A DNA stretch of 23,119 nt from the NCBI GenBank assembly GCA_964502735.1, contig CAZCYD010000050.1, positions 1 through 23,119 on the forward strand, written 5' to 3'. A model generated the notes under the pieces. That model searched no databases, was not told where the DNA came from, and saw only the letters and a program-made list of their open reading frames with translations. The translations under genes were made by a program, and so were the position numbers. Positions 13,907 through 22,128 of the stretch are shown here, one piece after another (position 1 is the first letter of the stretch; every line of letters starts with the position of its first letter). Origin of the DNA: JACKAN01 sp964502735 (lineage in GTDB: Bacteria > Bdellovibrionota > Bdellovibrionia > Bdellovibrionales > UBA1609).

Positions 13907-15379
13907 ATGGCAGATCAATACCGAGATATTAGATTGCAAAAATTAAATCAATGGCGAGAAAGGCAGGTTGCCTACCCAGGTCGTTTTGAAAAATCACATT
14001 CTTGCTTGGCAGTAAAGAAACTCGAAGATGGTGTTGGAGGAGTTTCTTGTGCTGGAAGGCTCATGACCATACGAATTATGGGAAAGTTGGCCTTTGCGAC
14101 TATTCAGGATGAAGGTGGAAAATTACAAATTTCATTGCAAGTTGACCATTTGGGTAAAGATGAATTTAAATTTCTAACCAAAAATTTGGACATTGGTGAT
14201 CACGTTGGTGTTTATGGTTCCACGTTTACAACTCAGAAAGGTGAAAAGACATTGGCCGTGGAAAAACTAATTTTACTTTCAAAAGGGCTGCGCACTCTTC
14301 CTGAAAAATTTCATGGGCTTCAGGACCCCGAAATGAAAGCTCGCTTCCGGTTTTTAGATCTCATCATGAATGAAGACACTAGAAAACGGTTTGCAGTTCG
14401 ACATAAGATTATTCATTTTATTAGAAACTTTTTGGTAGAGAATCAATTTGTAGAAGTAGAAACCCCCATTTTGCAGAGTGCCTCCTGTGGAGCCTCAGCT
14501 AGACCCTTTGTGACTCATCATAATGCATTGGATATTCCGCTTTATTTGCGTATCGCACCAGAAACCTATCTGAAGAGGTTAATTTCTGCAGGTTATGAAA
14601 AAGTTTTTGAATTGGGGCGTTGTTTTCGGAACGAGGGAATTGATCCTTCGCATCTTCAAGAATTTACTATGTTAGAATTCTATGCGGCCTATTGGGACTA
14701 TCGAGACAATATGAGGTTCATTCAAAAACTTTTGCAGTCATTACTCAGCGAAGTCTTTGGAACCTTAGTCATCGAGTACCAGGGTCAAAAATTAGATTTT
14801 TCTGGGGACTGGAAGGAGTACACCTACAGAGAGTTAGTTTTGGAATACTCCGGAATTGACCTGGACCAAACTACTGATCTTGAAACCTTGCAGGCGGCCG
14901 TAAGAAAAAATAAAATCGACTTACCTCTTGAGAAGTATGTGGGTTATGCATCCTTAGTAGATGCTTTATATAAAAAGTGTTGTCGCCCTCATCTGACTCA
15001 ACCTTGTTTTTTAACAATGCACCCTGCAGAGCTTGTCCCCTTGGCTAGGAAGTCAGATGAAGACCCAAGCAAATTGGATATGTTCCAAGTTCTTGTAAAT
15101 GGGTGGGAGATAGTCAAAGCCTACTCAGAGTTGGTGGATCCCGTTGAACAAAGGGCGCGCCTGGAGCAGCAGGCTGAATTGGCAGCTAAGGGCGATGACG
15201 AGGCCATGATGATGGAAGAAGATTTCGTATTAGCCATGGAGTATGGAATGCCACCAATTTCAGGTTTGGGTTTGGGAATAGAAAGGTTGGTCGCCTTGCT
15301 GACAGACAGCCTCAATATCCGTGATGTCATTTACTTTCCTTCACTAAAGCCACCTACAAGTGAAGAGCTGGATGGTTAA
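13907..15379 (+). CDS. lysS: Lysyl-tRNA synthetase, class II
   Basis: This 490-residue protein is full length for bacterial LysRS. An N-terminal OB-fold anticodon-binding domain (about residues 45-130) is followed by the class II catalytic core. Visible signatures are RFRFLDLI (motif 1 region, about 146-153), FVEVETPILQ, ARPFVTHHNALDIPLYLRIAPE (about 199-219), motif 2 FRNEG...EFTMLEFYA (240-260) and motif 3 GLGLGIERL near residue 455. The protein charges tRNA-Lys with lysine using ATP. A good AAGGAG lies before the ATG. The usual HNPEFT after FRNEG reads HLQEFT here, a mild divergence. The gene is probably monocistronic, and it ends 12 bp from the convergent YhdH-type gene. Confidence 0.96.
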   Translation: MADQYRDIRLQKLNQWRERQVAYPGRFEKSHSCLAVKKLEDGVGGVSCAGRLMTIRIMGKLAFATIQDEGGKLQISLQVDHLGKDEFKFLTKNLDIGDHVGVYGSTFTTQKGEKTLAVEKLILLSKGLRTLPEKFHGLQDPEMKARFRFLDLIMNEDTRKRFAVRHKIIHFIRNFLVENQFVEVETPILQSASCGASARPFVTHHNALDIPLYLRIAPETYLKRLISAGYEKVFELGRCFRNEGIDPSHLQEFTMLEFYAAYWDYRDNMRFIQKLLQSLLSEVFGTLVIEYQGQKLDFSGDWKEYTYRELVLEYSGIDLDQTTDLETLQAAVRKNKIDLPLEKYVGYASLVDALYKKCCRPHLTQPCFLTMHPAELVPLARKSDEDPSKLDMFQVLVNGWEIVKAYSELVDPVEQRARLEQQAELAAKGDDEAMMMEEDFVLAMEYGMPPISGLGLGIERLVALLTDSLNIRDVIYFPSLKPPTSEELDG

Positions 15380-15391
15380 TCGGCTTGTGAA

Positions 15392-16423
15392 CTAAGAGCT
15401 TTTGTTTGAAGCAGGGATGTGAACGAGGGCTCGTCCATGTGTTTCTCTATTTAAGATTCGTTCACTATATGTAGGAATATCCTCCAATTTGATTACTGAG
15501 TTTACCATTTCATCTAAAAATTGAGGGTGCCATTCTTCAGCTAATAAGTTCCATATTTTTTTTCTTAGTGGCATCGGGCAATTGGCAGAGCTTATACCTA
15601 AAAAGCTAACGCCCCTTAGAATCATGGGCATTACAGTGGTGTGAAGTTCTGAGGATTCTGCCAGTCCTATGCAGGCGATATTGCCCCACAGCTGAGTCTG
15701 ACGAGCTATTCCAGATAGAGTTTTACCTCCTAGATTGTCGATGGCTCCCCCCCATTTCACGCTTTCAAGTGGGCGACTCCCTAAATCAAGTTCGGAAGGG
15801 TTTATCACTTTTGTAGCTCCTATTTTTAAAAGCTTTTCAGCAAGATCTTTTTTATGGCTAAGAGCAACGACTTTGTAATTCTTTTTATTTAGAATTTGAA
15901 TTGCAGCCATTCCCACTCCCCCAGAGGCCCCAGTAACTAGAATGGGACCGAAATCAGGATTCTGCCCGTTAACTTCCATGCGATAAACTGCAAGTGCGGC
16001 TGTAAAGCCAGCTGTTCCTAAAGTCATAGCTTTTTTTGGGGAAAGTGATGAGGGAAGGGGTACAATATAGTTTTGATCTACAGTAACAAACTCTGAAAAG
16101 CCACCATCTTGGGTTTCCCCTAGGCCACATCCATTAACTAAAACAGAGTCATTTTCTTTGTAGAGAGACGAATTGGACTTATAAACAGTTCCGGCTACGT
16201 CAATACCTGGAGTTAGGGGAAGTTGGCGCAATATCTTTCCTTTACCCGTAACGGCTAGAGCGTCTTTGTAATTAACTGAAGAGTATTCGGTTCTAATGAT
16301 GACTTGACCCTGGGGAAGGTGAGCGTCTAAGGTCTGAATTTCAATTTGAGCAGGTGTCGCTTGAAGACTTCCGTCGGGAATCGAGTGAACTCGAAGGGCC
16401 TTATACTTAGTGAGTTTATCCAT
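15392..16423 (-). CDS. YhdH/AcuI-type zinc-free medium-chain reductase
   Basis: This protein of about 343 residues is of the quinone oxidoreductase group of the MDR superfamily. The N-terminal GroES-like domain includes YSSVNYKDALAVTGKG and the TPGIDVAGTV segment. The NADPH-binding Rossmann fold carries ILVTGASGGVGMAAI and later GAIDNLGG. Together these are typical of the YhdH/AcuI branch, which reduces acryloyl-CoA to propionyl-CoA in some members; here the substrate is inferred. The start at ATG 16423 overlaps the stop codon of the phosphatase gene in ATGGATAA, which indicates translational coupling. An upstream TTG at 16444 is in frame but less likely. Confidence 0.9.
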   Translation of the reverse strand: MDKLTKYKALRVHSIPDGSLQATPAQIEIQTLDAHLPQGQVIIRTEYSSVNYKDALAVTGKGKILRQLPLTPGIDVAGTVYKSNSSLYKENDSVLVNGCGLGETQDGGFSEFVTVDQNYIVPLPSSLSPKKAMTLGTAGFTAALAVYRMEVNGQNPDFGPILVTGASGGVGMAAIQILNKKNYKVVALSHKKDLAEKLLKIGATKVINPSELDLGSRPLESVKWGGAIDNLGGKTLSGIARQTQLWGNIACIGLAESSELHTTVMPMILRGVSFLGISSANCPMPLRKKIWNLLAEEWHPQFLDEMVNSVIKLEDIPTYSERILNRETHGRALVHIPASNKSS

Positions 16424-16898
16424 TTCGGAGAACCTTTTCTTCAAGGTGATCTAATAACCCTTGGCACCCATCCTCGACAATATCCATTACGAGGCGAAAG
16501 CCCTCATCACCATCATAGTAGGGATCTGGGACCGCATTTACGTTGTGCACTTTGCAGAATTTCGTAAAGGGAAAGACTTTGTGTTGATATTGCCCCACCA
16601 CATCAAGTGCCATGACATTAGAGAAGTTGGAATTGTCCATGGTAAGAATAAAGTCAAAATCTTCAAAGTCACTTTGACGAAATGGACGCGAAAGGCTTTC
16701 TAGGGAGTAGCCTCTTTCTGAGGCAAATTGACTCATTCTAAAATCAGCGGGCTCGCCCTCATGATGAGCAGAGGTTCCGGCGGAGTCACAAAAGATAGAA
16801 CCCTCTAGTCCCCTAGATTTTACAAGGGACTTCATAACACCCTCAGCTGCAGGTGATCTGCAGATGTTCCCTAAACAGACAAAAAGAACTTTTATCAT
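16416..16898 (-). CDS. Low-molecular-weight protein tyrosine phosphatase
   Basis: This 160-residue protein is the usual length for the family. The P-loop C-X5-R is at the N-terminus: VCLGNICRS with nucleophile Cys8 and Arg14, followed by a Ser. The general acid is Asp125 in the VPDPYYDG motif. DSAGTSAHHEGEPAD matches the conserved segment after the P-loop. Members dephosphorylate tyrosines on exopolysaccharide kinases or other proteins, or act as arsenate reductases. The DPYY motif favours a tyrosine phosphatase. First gene of a two-gene unit with the YhdH-type reductase; a functional link between the two is not evident. No clear Shine-Dalgarno sequence is seen. Confidence 0.93.
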   Translation of the reverse strand: MIKVLFVCLGNICRSPAAEGVMKSLVKSRGLEGSIFCDSAGTSAHHEGEPADFRMSQFASERGYSLESLSRPFRQSDFEDFDFILTMDNSNFSNVMALDVVGQYQHKVFPFTKFCKVHNVNAVPDPYYDGDEGFRLVMDIVEDGCQGLLDHLEEKVLRNG

Positions 16899-16932
16899 TT
16901 CTTGATACTATGAAATAAAAAAAAGGCTGGCA

Positions 16933-16951
16933 ACTGATACCCCAAATCAGT
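16933..16951 (-). terminator. Terminator-like hairpin after the M15 peptidase gene
   Basis: ACTGAT (16933-16938) and ATCAGT (16946-16951) form a 6-bp stem with a 7-nt loop. On the minus strand it is followed 8 nt later by a run of eight T. The gap makes it a weak candidate, and the same region is the upstream flank of the phosphatase gene. Confidence 0.35.
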
Positions 16952-16988
16952 GACTAAGGTGCATAAGATTTCCTCTGGGCCTCAGATT

Positions 16989-18035
16989 TTACCGTCGCGT
17001 TGGAGGTATGGTTTTCCGAAGGTTTATAGAGTGTCCAATCGTGACTTCTACATTATAAGCCTGATGCGCCTTTTGCAGGGAAATAACAGAACTGGAGTAA
17101 GTCTGTCGTTTTCCAGCGATTTGGACGGTCCAATGATAGGTGATGTCTTCGGAATGGTCTTCGATATAATCTGTTTCAACGGACAGAATCCACGCATCTT
17201 CCTTTTCTTCAACCTGAATGTTTGATTGTAATTCAGCCATGGTTTTAATAAGGGTGTGCTCTAAAGGAGACGGGTGCTGTGGGCCATAAAAGCCTTCTTC
17301 AAGGTTTGAGTTTCTCCAGTCGCAGTGAATATGGTTTGAATAAATTTGGTAAAAACTGGCTCCAAACTGAAGACACAGATCTTTGAGGCTTTCAAGAGAT
17401 ACACCACTGACTTTAAAATCTATTGCGTCTCCGTACATATGGCGGGACCACTTTGCTCCACCAATGAGTGCGTTGTAGCCGGGGCTTCTGTATGCACTAT
17501 TCAAAACAACAGGCTTATCGAGTGAGGTCCTCATATTTTGCACATAGTGAAGTGCTAAGGGAGAGAATAAAGCCAGATCGCCTTTCCAATCCTGCATCAA
17601 CTCATTAACTTTAAAATTAGGAGCAATATTAGTCGCTCCGGAAGTTGTCCTAAGGTCAATAAATCGGAGTGGGGATGTGTATTGACTCGCATTAAAACTA
17701 TTGGGAAAGCCAGGATCCTGATGGGGGTTTGGATATTTGTAGGCCATCTTCTTTTGCTCTTCATTAGCTTCATGAACGGGAAGGCACACTTCCTCTTGTG
17801 TTGAACCAGAGGTTTGGTTTCCAAAATAACAAACTTGTGGGTTAATTTGGACATCGGGTGGGGGAGTTGGTGTTGGAGCTGGCGTTGGTGTTGGTGCCGC
17901 CGGCGGTTCTTTTTCAGTATCTATAGAGTCTTCCTGTGAAGACGGCAGACTTGTTTTGCCGATAAAATTATTTTGACCACAGGACAGAGCTAAAGAAGCA
18001 GAGAGTAATATAGAAGTAAGTGGTGCGTGTTTCAT
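16989..18035 (-). CDS. Lipoprotein M15-type peptidase (D,D-/L,D-carboxypeptidase family)
   Basis: This 348-residue protein has lipobox LALSC with the lipidated Cys19. A Pro/Thr-rich linker with repeated TP units (about residues 44-60) would span the distance from the membrane to peptidoglycan. The catalytic domain (about 120-255) carries the M15 zinc signature: NSAYRSPGYNALIGG, then SRHMYGDAIDF with ligands His199 and Asp206, and IHCDW with the third ligand His237. The last 80 residues look like an Ig-like beta domain. Such enzymes trim peptidoglycan stem peptides. A TATAAT on the minus strand (18047-18042) would place the transcription start on the A of the ATG, suggesting a leaderless mRNA, but no -35 box is found. 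Divergent from the nitroreductase. Confidence 0.86.
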   Translation of the reverse strand: MKHAPLTSILLSASLALSCGQNNFIGKTSLPSSQEDSIDTEKEPPAAPTPTPAPTPTPPPDVQINPQVCYFGNQTSGSTQEEVCLPVHEANEEQKKMAYKYPNPHQDPGFPNSFNASQYTSPLRFIDLRTTSGATNIAPNFKVNELMQDWKGDLALFSPLALHYVQNMRTSLDKPVVLNSAYRSPGYNALIGGAKWSRHMYGDAIDFKVSGVSLESLKDLCLQFGASFYQIYSNHIHCDWRNSNLEEGFYGPQHPSPLEHTLIKTMAELQSNIQVEEKEDAWILSVETDYIEDHSEDITYHWTVQIAGKRQTYSSSVISLQKAHQAYNVEVTIGHSINLRKTIPPTRR

Positions 18036-18143
18036 CTTTTCATTATAATCTAGGGCACGCTTAGCTTTTTAGGTTTTAGAAAAGCAACAATAATATTAGG
18101 ACTTTAATATTAAGACCTTTGTAGAGAATGCATTCAAAAAGCT

Positions 18144-18178
18144 AGACTAGAGACTAGAGACTGGAGACTGGAGACTGA
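18144..18178. repeat. Five tandem 7-bp repeats directly before the nitroreductase start
   Basis: Five consecutive heptamers read AGACTAG, AGACTAG, AGACTGG, AGACTGG and AGACTGA. The array ends 4 bp before the ATG at 18183. It supplies the only Shine-Dalgarno-like GGAG (18170-18173, spacing 9 nt), with a second GGAG one unit upstream (18163-18166). Gain or loss of units by slippage would change the leader length and the number of ribosome-binding-like sites, but not the reading frame. Confidence 0.9.
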
Positions 18179-18182
18179 CCAA

Positions 18183-18776
18183 ATGGAAAATTTAAGTTTA
18201 AGTCATGTTGGCTGCCAGAACATAGCCGAAACTATCAAACAGCGTCGAACTATTCATAGCTTTCAAGACACAGAAGTCAGTGAAGACATAATTTTAAAGG
18301 CTATCGAGATGGGGTTATGGGCACCCAATCACAAGTTAACTCATCCTATGAGATTTTTTCGGTTGGGAAAAAGGGGGCGAGAACAAGTTTTAGATTTAGC
18401 AATCAAAATTAATCAAAAGAAATATAAGCTCGATTTTAACGAAGTTAAGATTGAAGCCATTAAAAAACAATATAGTCAGTGCCCAGAAATTCTAGTTTTG
18501 GGCTGTAGGAAAGCACATGACATGATTCAACAAAAGGAGGACTTTGCAACTCTAGCTTGCGGAGTCCAGAATATGAGCCTTTATCTTTGGGAGCAAGGAA
18601 TCGGCTGTAAGTGGAGTACGGGGGCTGTAACTAAAGATCCTAATTTGTATGATATTATCGGCACAAGTCCAGAAGAAATCATATTAGAGGGATTCTTATG
18701 GATAGGGTATGCAGAAAAGGTCCCAAGGGCTTCTTCGCGACCAAGTCTTACTGATGTGTATATGAGAACTGTTTGA
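18183..18776 (+). CDS. Nitroreductase family FMN-dependent oxidoreductase
   Basis: This 197-residue protein has the nitroreductase fold. The N-terminal IKQRRTIHSF (R-R-T motif) binds the FMN phosphate, APNHKLTHPMRFF is the usual second FMN segment, and the central GVQNMSLYLWEQGIGCKW helix and loop matches the family. A GFLWIGYAE strand near the C-terminus binds FMN. The pattern resembles the YdjA/TM1586-like single-domain group. The physiological substrate is unknown. The ATG is preceded by a heptamer repeat array that contains the ribosome-binding site. The gene is followed 22 bp downstream by the carboxylesterase gene, so the two are probably co-transcribed. Confidence 0.93.
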   Translation: MENLSLSHVGCQNIAETIKQRRTIHSFQDTEVSEDIILKAIEMGLWAPNHKLTHPMRFFRLGKRGREQVLDLAIKINQKKYKLDFNEVKIEAIKKQYSQCPEILVLGCRKAHDMIQQKEDFATLACGVQNMSLYLWEQGIGCKWSTGAVTKDPNLYDIIGTSPEEIILEGFLWIGYAEKVPRASSRPSLTDVYMRTV

Positions 18777-18798
18777 TTTTTATAGATTGGAGATGCCG

Positions 18799-19491
18799 AT
18801 GGCTCAATGGGAAATTATTAAGAATTTAGACTCTATAGTCGAAACTGGACGAAGCCATGAGACTTGCGTGATCTTATTTCACGGCTATGGTGCTGATGCA
18901 GACGATTTACACCCGCTTTGTCAGTATTTAGATCCAAGTGAAAATTATGATTGGTATTTTCCGCAAGGAATTATTCAAGTTATTTTGGGGCCAGGTGCAA
19001 GAGGTAGAGCTTGGTTTGATATTGACGTGAAGGCTTTGGAAGAAGCTATGATGAAGGGAGTGTTTAGAGACCTCTCTGCCGTGCGGCCAAATAATATGAG
19101 CATAGCAGTCGAAATAGCGATGGAGTTTATTTCAACAATTATGGAGAGGTACAAAAAGGTAGTCGTGGGTGGATTCAGCCAAGGGGCGATGTTAGCGGTT
19201 GAGTCTTTTTTGAAGTTAGAAAAAAAGCCAGAAGGACTAGTTGTTCTATCAGGTGCATTAATTGACGAAAAAACATTAAGAGCTTATGCAAAAAATATTG
19301 ATGGAAAGAAATTTTTTATGAGTCATGGTTTCAATGATGTATTGTTAGATTTTAAATCGTCAGAAAAACTATTTCACTTGCTCAGGGGGGCGGGAATGGA
19401 GGGGAAGTTTCATCAGTTTAAAGGTGGCCATGAGATTCCACCCATAGTTTTAAATGAGCTTGGAAAATTTATTATATCAGTGTTAGAGTGA
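18799..19491 (+). CDS. Carboxylesterase/phospholipase of the alpha/beta-hydrolase family
   Basis: This protein of about 230 residues is of the phospholipase/carboxylesterase family (YpfH/EstB-like). It shows the oxyanion-hole motif LFHGYGADADDL, nucleophile Ser in GGFSQGAML, catalytic Asp in SHGFNDVLL and catalytic His in GGHEIP. It would hydrolyse short-chain esters, lysophospholipids or thioesters in the cytosol, since no signal peptide is present. The ATG at 18799 is favoured because GGAG (18789-18792) lies 6 nt upstream; TTG 18787 and ATG 18793 are in frame but sit in or next to that site. The histidine kinase gene starts just downstream. Confidence 0.92.
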   Translation: MAQWEIIKNLDSIVETGRSHETCVILFHGYGADADDLHPLCQYLDPSENYDWYFPQGIIQVILGPGARGRAWFDIDVKALEEAMMKGVFRDLSAVRPNNMSIAVEIAMEFISTIMERYKKVVVGGFSQGAMLAVESFLKLEKKPEGLVVLSGALIDEKTLRAYAKNIDGKKFFMSHGFNDVLLDFKSSEKLFHLLRGAGMEGKFHQFKGGHEIPPIVLNELGKFIISVLE

Positions 19492-19507
19492 TCGTTTGTT
19501 TGTGAAT

Positions 19508-20791
19508 ATGGTGCGGGTGGGACTTAAAAATTTTTTAGTACAAATTGCAGAAAACAAGGGGCTAGATCTTCATGATCAGTGGAGAATACAGTTCTCTGCG
19601 GTAGTGTTTTTACAGGGCGTTTTAATAGGCTTCGTACAAACTCCACTCAATTATTATTTTGGTGGCTGGCCCTTGTCGTCTTATGGTTTATTTTTTTCTT
19701 TTACATCATTGTTGTGTTTTTATTTGTTAAGGAACAGGACAATATATAAGGGAGTCATATTAACATTTATCACAGTAGCGAATTTAATAGTTTTTACCTC
19801 TAGTTTAATTGTGGGGTTCGAGTCCGGCATTCATATTTTTTTCTCGGCTTGTATGGCGCTTCCTTTTTTGATGCTACCCAAGAACTCACCTATCAGCTTG
19901 ATTTATAGTTTGAGCTTGCCGGTCATTCTTATGCTGGTTATTTATTTTGTGCCTGTAGACTTTATTAATCGTACCATACCTAACAGTGACGATATGAAGT
20001 ATTATCAGTTGAGTGTACAAATGTTAACCTCTTTGCTGATAGCTTACTCGATTTACTTTGTTTACCGTTTGAATCTGAATCACGAGAAAAACTTAAAAGA
20101 TCAAGGAATGGCGTTGGTAGAAACCGAGAAGCTAAGATCCTTAGGTATTATGTCTGCGGGTGTTGCCCATGAGATACGTAATCCTCTGACAATAATTTTA
20201 CTACAGGCACGAACTTTGTACAGTGAGCTCATTGAACCGAAAGCTCATAGAAGATTAGATCGAATTATATACTCTTGTGAGCGCATAGTGAAAATAATTG
20301 ACAGTTTAAAAATATATTCGCGTCAGAGTCAGGATGACCCGTGTTCTGGAGTAAATTTAAAGGCTGTTGTTACGCAAGCCACTTTGCTATGTAAAGAGAA
20401 ATTGCAGGGCCTGAATTTGGAGATTGATATAGGGGATGAAATTGAGGTTCTATCAAACGAATCAGAATTGCTACAAGTGGTGACCAATATTCTTAACAAC
20501 GCCTGTGATGCTGTGGAAGGAACGCCCTCACCATGGTTGCGAGTTGGAACTCGATTTAGACGGGGGTTTGTCGAAGTTTATTTCACTGACAGTGGAAAGG
20601 GTATTCCCTCAGATATTGTTGCTAATATTTTCACTCCATTTTTCACAACCAAGCCTGTCGGTCAAGGAACCGGTTTGGGTTTATCTCTTTCAAGGAAGTT
20701 GTTGGAGTCAAGGGGTGGTGAACTAAATTATTCTTCAGTGAACGGGAATACAACTTTTATTTTAAGTCTACCGGCCTATACGTCATCATAA
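19508..20791 (+). CDS. Membrane sensor histidine kinase
   Basis: This protein of about 427 residues is numbered from ATG 19508. Five to six hydrophobic segments fill residues 30-190 and form an integral sensor domain without a large periplasmic loop. A short coiled linker leads to the HisKA domain with the phospho-acceptor His221 in SAGVAHEIRNPLT. The HATPase_c domain has an N-box (NILNNACDAVE), G1 (DSGKGIP), F-box (FTPFFTTKP) and G2 (GTGLGLSLS). Non-ATG starts at 19496 and 19502 are in frame. No response regulator gene is adjacent; the receiver-PATAN protein at 12014 is too distant to be paired on position. It follows the esterase by a few bases, so it is likely in the same operon. Its 3' end overlaps the convergent ferredoxin gene by 16 bp. 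Confidence 0.93.
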   Translation: MVRVGLKNFLVQIAENKGLDLHDQWRIQFSAVVFLQGVLIGFVQTPLNYYFGGWPLSSYGLFFSFTSLLCFYLLRNRTIYKGVILTFITVANLIVFTSSLIVGFESGIHIFFSACMALPFLMLPKNSPISLIYSLSLPVILMLVIYFVPVDFINRTIPNSDDMKYYQLSVQMLTSLLIAYSIYFVYRLNLNHEKNLKDQGMALVETEKLRSLGIMSAGVAHEIRNPLTIILLQARTLYSELIEPKAHRRLDRIIYSCERIVKIIDSLKIYSRQSQDDPCSGVNLKAVVTQATLLCKEKLQGLNLEIDIGDEIEVLSNESELLQVVTNILNNACDAVEGTPSPWLRVGTRFRRGFVEVYFTDSGKGIPSDIVANIFTPFFTTKPVGQGTGLGLSLSRKLLESRGGELNYSSVNGNTTFILSLPAYTSS

Positions 20792-21102
20792 GAAATCAAC
20801 ACTTCATCCGTAGCGGGGTAGGCTTGGCAGGTCAGGCACTCACCTTCATTTAAATTTTCTTCTGAGAGAATGTAGGGATCGTCCATATAGACGCGACCTT
20901 TAATCACCTTTCCGAGGCAGGCCATGCAAGAACCAGATTGACAAGAGTATGGGGCATCTATGCCATTTTCTAATAAGGAATCAAGAAGGGTGGACTTTCC
21001 ATCATATTTTACGTCTTGCTGTTCATTATTCATTTGTACAGTAATTTTTGTACAGGGAGTTTCTGTTATGGACTCGTCGCCAATCCAAACTTTATTGCTC
21101 AT
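20776..21102 (-). CDS. 2Fe-2S plant-type ferredoxin
   Basis: This 108-residue protein contains the C-X4-C-X2-C...C cluster-binding pattern of plant-type ferredoxins: Cys54, Cys59, Cys62 in YSCQSGSCMACLG and Cys92 in CLTCQAYP. It closely resembles the ferredoxin domain at the end of PaaE/HmpX-type reductases (GxVxMDDPYxLxEEEL...G..LTCQ) but stands alone, without the flavin domain. It would shuttle single electrons; the partner is unknown. The ATG follows GGAG with an 8-nt spacing. The gene ends by overlapping the histidine kinase gene by 16 bp. The first 20 residues are an extension beyond the usual domain. Confidence 0.92.
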   Translation of the reverse strand: MSNKVWIGDESITETPCTKITVQMNNEQQDVKYDGKSTLLDSLLENGIDAPYSCQSGSCMACLGKVIKGRVYMDDPYILSEENLNEGECLTCQAYPATDEVLISYDDV

Positions 21103-21178
21103 AAAAAATTCTCCATTTTGTCACATTTTTACTTTTCTATTTACTTATTTAGTTTAAATTAATTTGTAATGTAACTTG

Positions 21179-21210
21179 AGCTTGCAACTTACAATTTTAA
21201 GTTACAAGCT
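21179..21210 (-). terminator. Strong hairpin downstream of dapF
   Basis: AGCTTG-C-AACTT (21179-21190) pairs with AAGTT-A-CAAGCT (21199-21210) with one mismatch and an 8-nt loop, 13 nt after the dapF stop codon. There is no T-run directly after it on the minus strand, so it may act as a pause or 3'-protective hairpin. It also lies upstream of the ferredoxin gene, so a role as a regulatory site there is possible. Confidence 0.5.
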
Positions 21211-21223
21211 AACTTTTGTGGGG

Positions 21224-22048
21224 TCATTCGTCGAGTAGTTTATCGAAACTCAATCGACCGATGTACCTTACCTCACCAGAAAGGTAAGCACAATCATCTT
21301 TAAGTTCAACGGTAAGCTCTCCTCCTGGTACCGAAACATTTATCATTGGCACTCCGCCATTTTCGAGAGACTGAGAATAGGCTGCGGCTACGGCTCCCGT
21401 TCCACAGGCCTGGGTAAAGTCTTCTACACCTCTTTCGTAGGTAATAGACTCAATTTTATTTTTTCCAAAACTAACTCTAAAGGTGATATTAGCCCCTTGG
21501 GGTGGAAAATAGCCTTGGCCTCTAAGTTCTTTGGCGATTGATCGGAGCTCATCGAGTTGGGAGAGGCTAGAAACTTTAATCACGCAGTGCGGGACTCCTG
21601 TATCTATGTAATCAAAACGAACAAAAATGCGTTTGTTTTGAATAGTTTGTTGAGTGTTGATATTTTTTATTTTTGGCATTTGTACACGAATGTTTCCGTT
21701 GGAGAGAATTTCTCCTGCAACCTGTCCCGCTTGAGTTTCAAATGTTGCTCTTTTTTGAATAAGGCCCTGATCGTGTGCGAATTGTGTTACACACCTTGCG
21801 GCATTTCCACACATTTCAGCCTCGCTTCCATCTCGGTTGTAAAAAAACCATTTAAAATCGCAGTTGGCAGAGGGAGTCACAAATACGGCTCCATCAGTTT
21901 CAATTAGCGGGTGGGAGCAGAGTTTATGGGCAATTTCAGAATAAGTAAGATTCGGAAAATAGTCTGAAAGTATTTTTTTATTGTTTGCTGTCATTAAGTT
22001 GATCATTACAAACGTATTGCCAGTGCCCGAAATTAAATCAAATTCCAT
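21224..22048 (-). CDS. dapF: Diaminopimelate epimerase
   Basis: This 274-residue protein is full length for DapF. It converts L,L- to meso-diaminopimelate, the precursor of lysine and peptidoglycan cross-links. The N-terminal motif SGTGNTFVMI, the first catalytic cysteine Cys80 in GSEAEMCGNAARC and the second, Cys215, in ACGTGAVA are all present. The substrate-binding ERGVEDFTQAC segment comes just before the second. GVPHCVI is also conserved. The ATG is preceded by AAGGAT as ribosome-binding site. No other dap or lys biosynthesis gene is adjacent. meso-DAP is the residue acted on by the L,D-transpeptidase in this window, but no co-regulation is evident. Confidence 0.96.
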   Translation of the reverse strand: MEFDLISGTGNTFVMINLMTANNKKILSDYFPNLTYSEIAHKLCSHPLIETDGAVFVTPSANCDFKWFFYNRDGSEAEMCGNAARCVTQFAHDQGLIQKRATFETQAGQVAGEILSNGNIRVQMPKIKNINTQQTIQNKRIFVRFDYIDTGVPHCVIKVSSLSQLDELRSIAKELRGQGYFPPQGANITFRVSFGKNKIESITYERGVEDFTQACGTGAVAAAYSQSLENGGVPMINVSVPGGELTVELKDDCAYLSGEVRYIGRLSFDKLLDE

Positions 22049-22128
22049 AGATCCTTCTTAACTGATTCTTTGCCCGCTCATTATCATCTATTTACTCCTT
22101 GATCGTCCAATCCAATCGTAGATGTTGA

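Noticed and set aside
16346..16703. Plus-strand open frames opposite the reductase and phosphatase genes
   Set aside because: Antisense shadows of two well-supported genes.
18144..18178. CRISPR or attachment site
   Set aside because: Units are 7 bp with no spacers and no integrase or cas gene; it is a simple tandem repeat.
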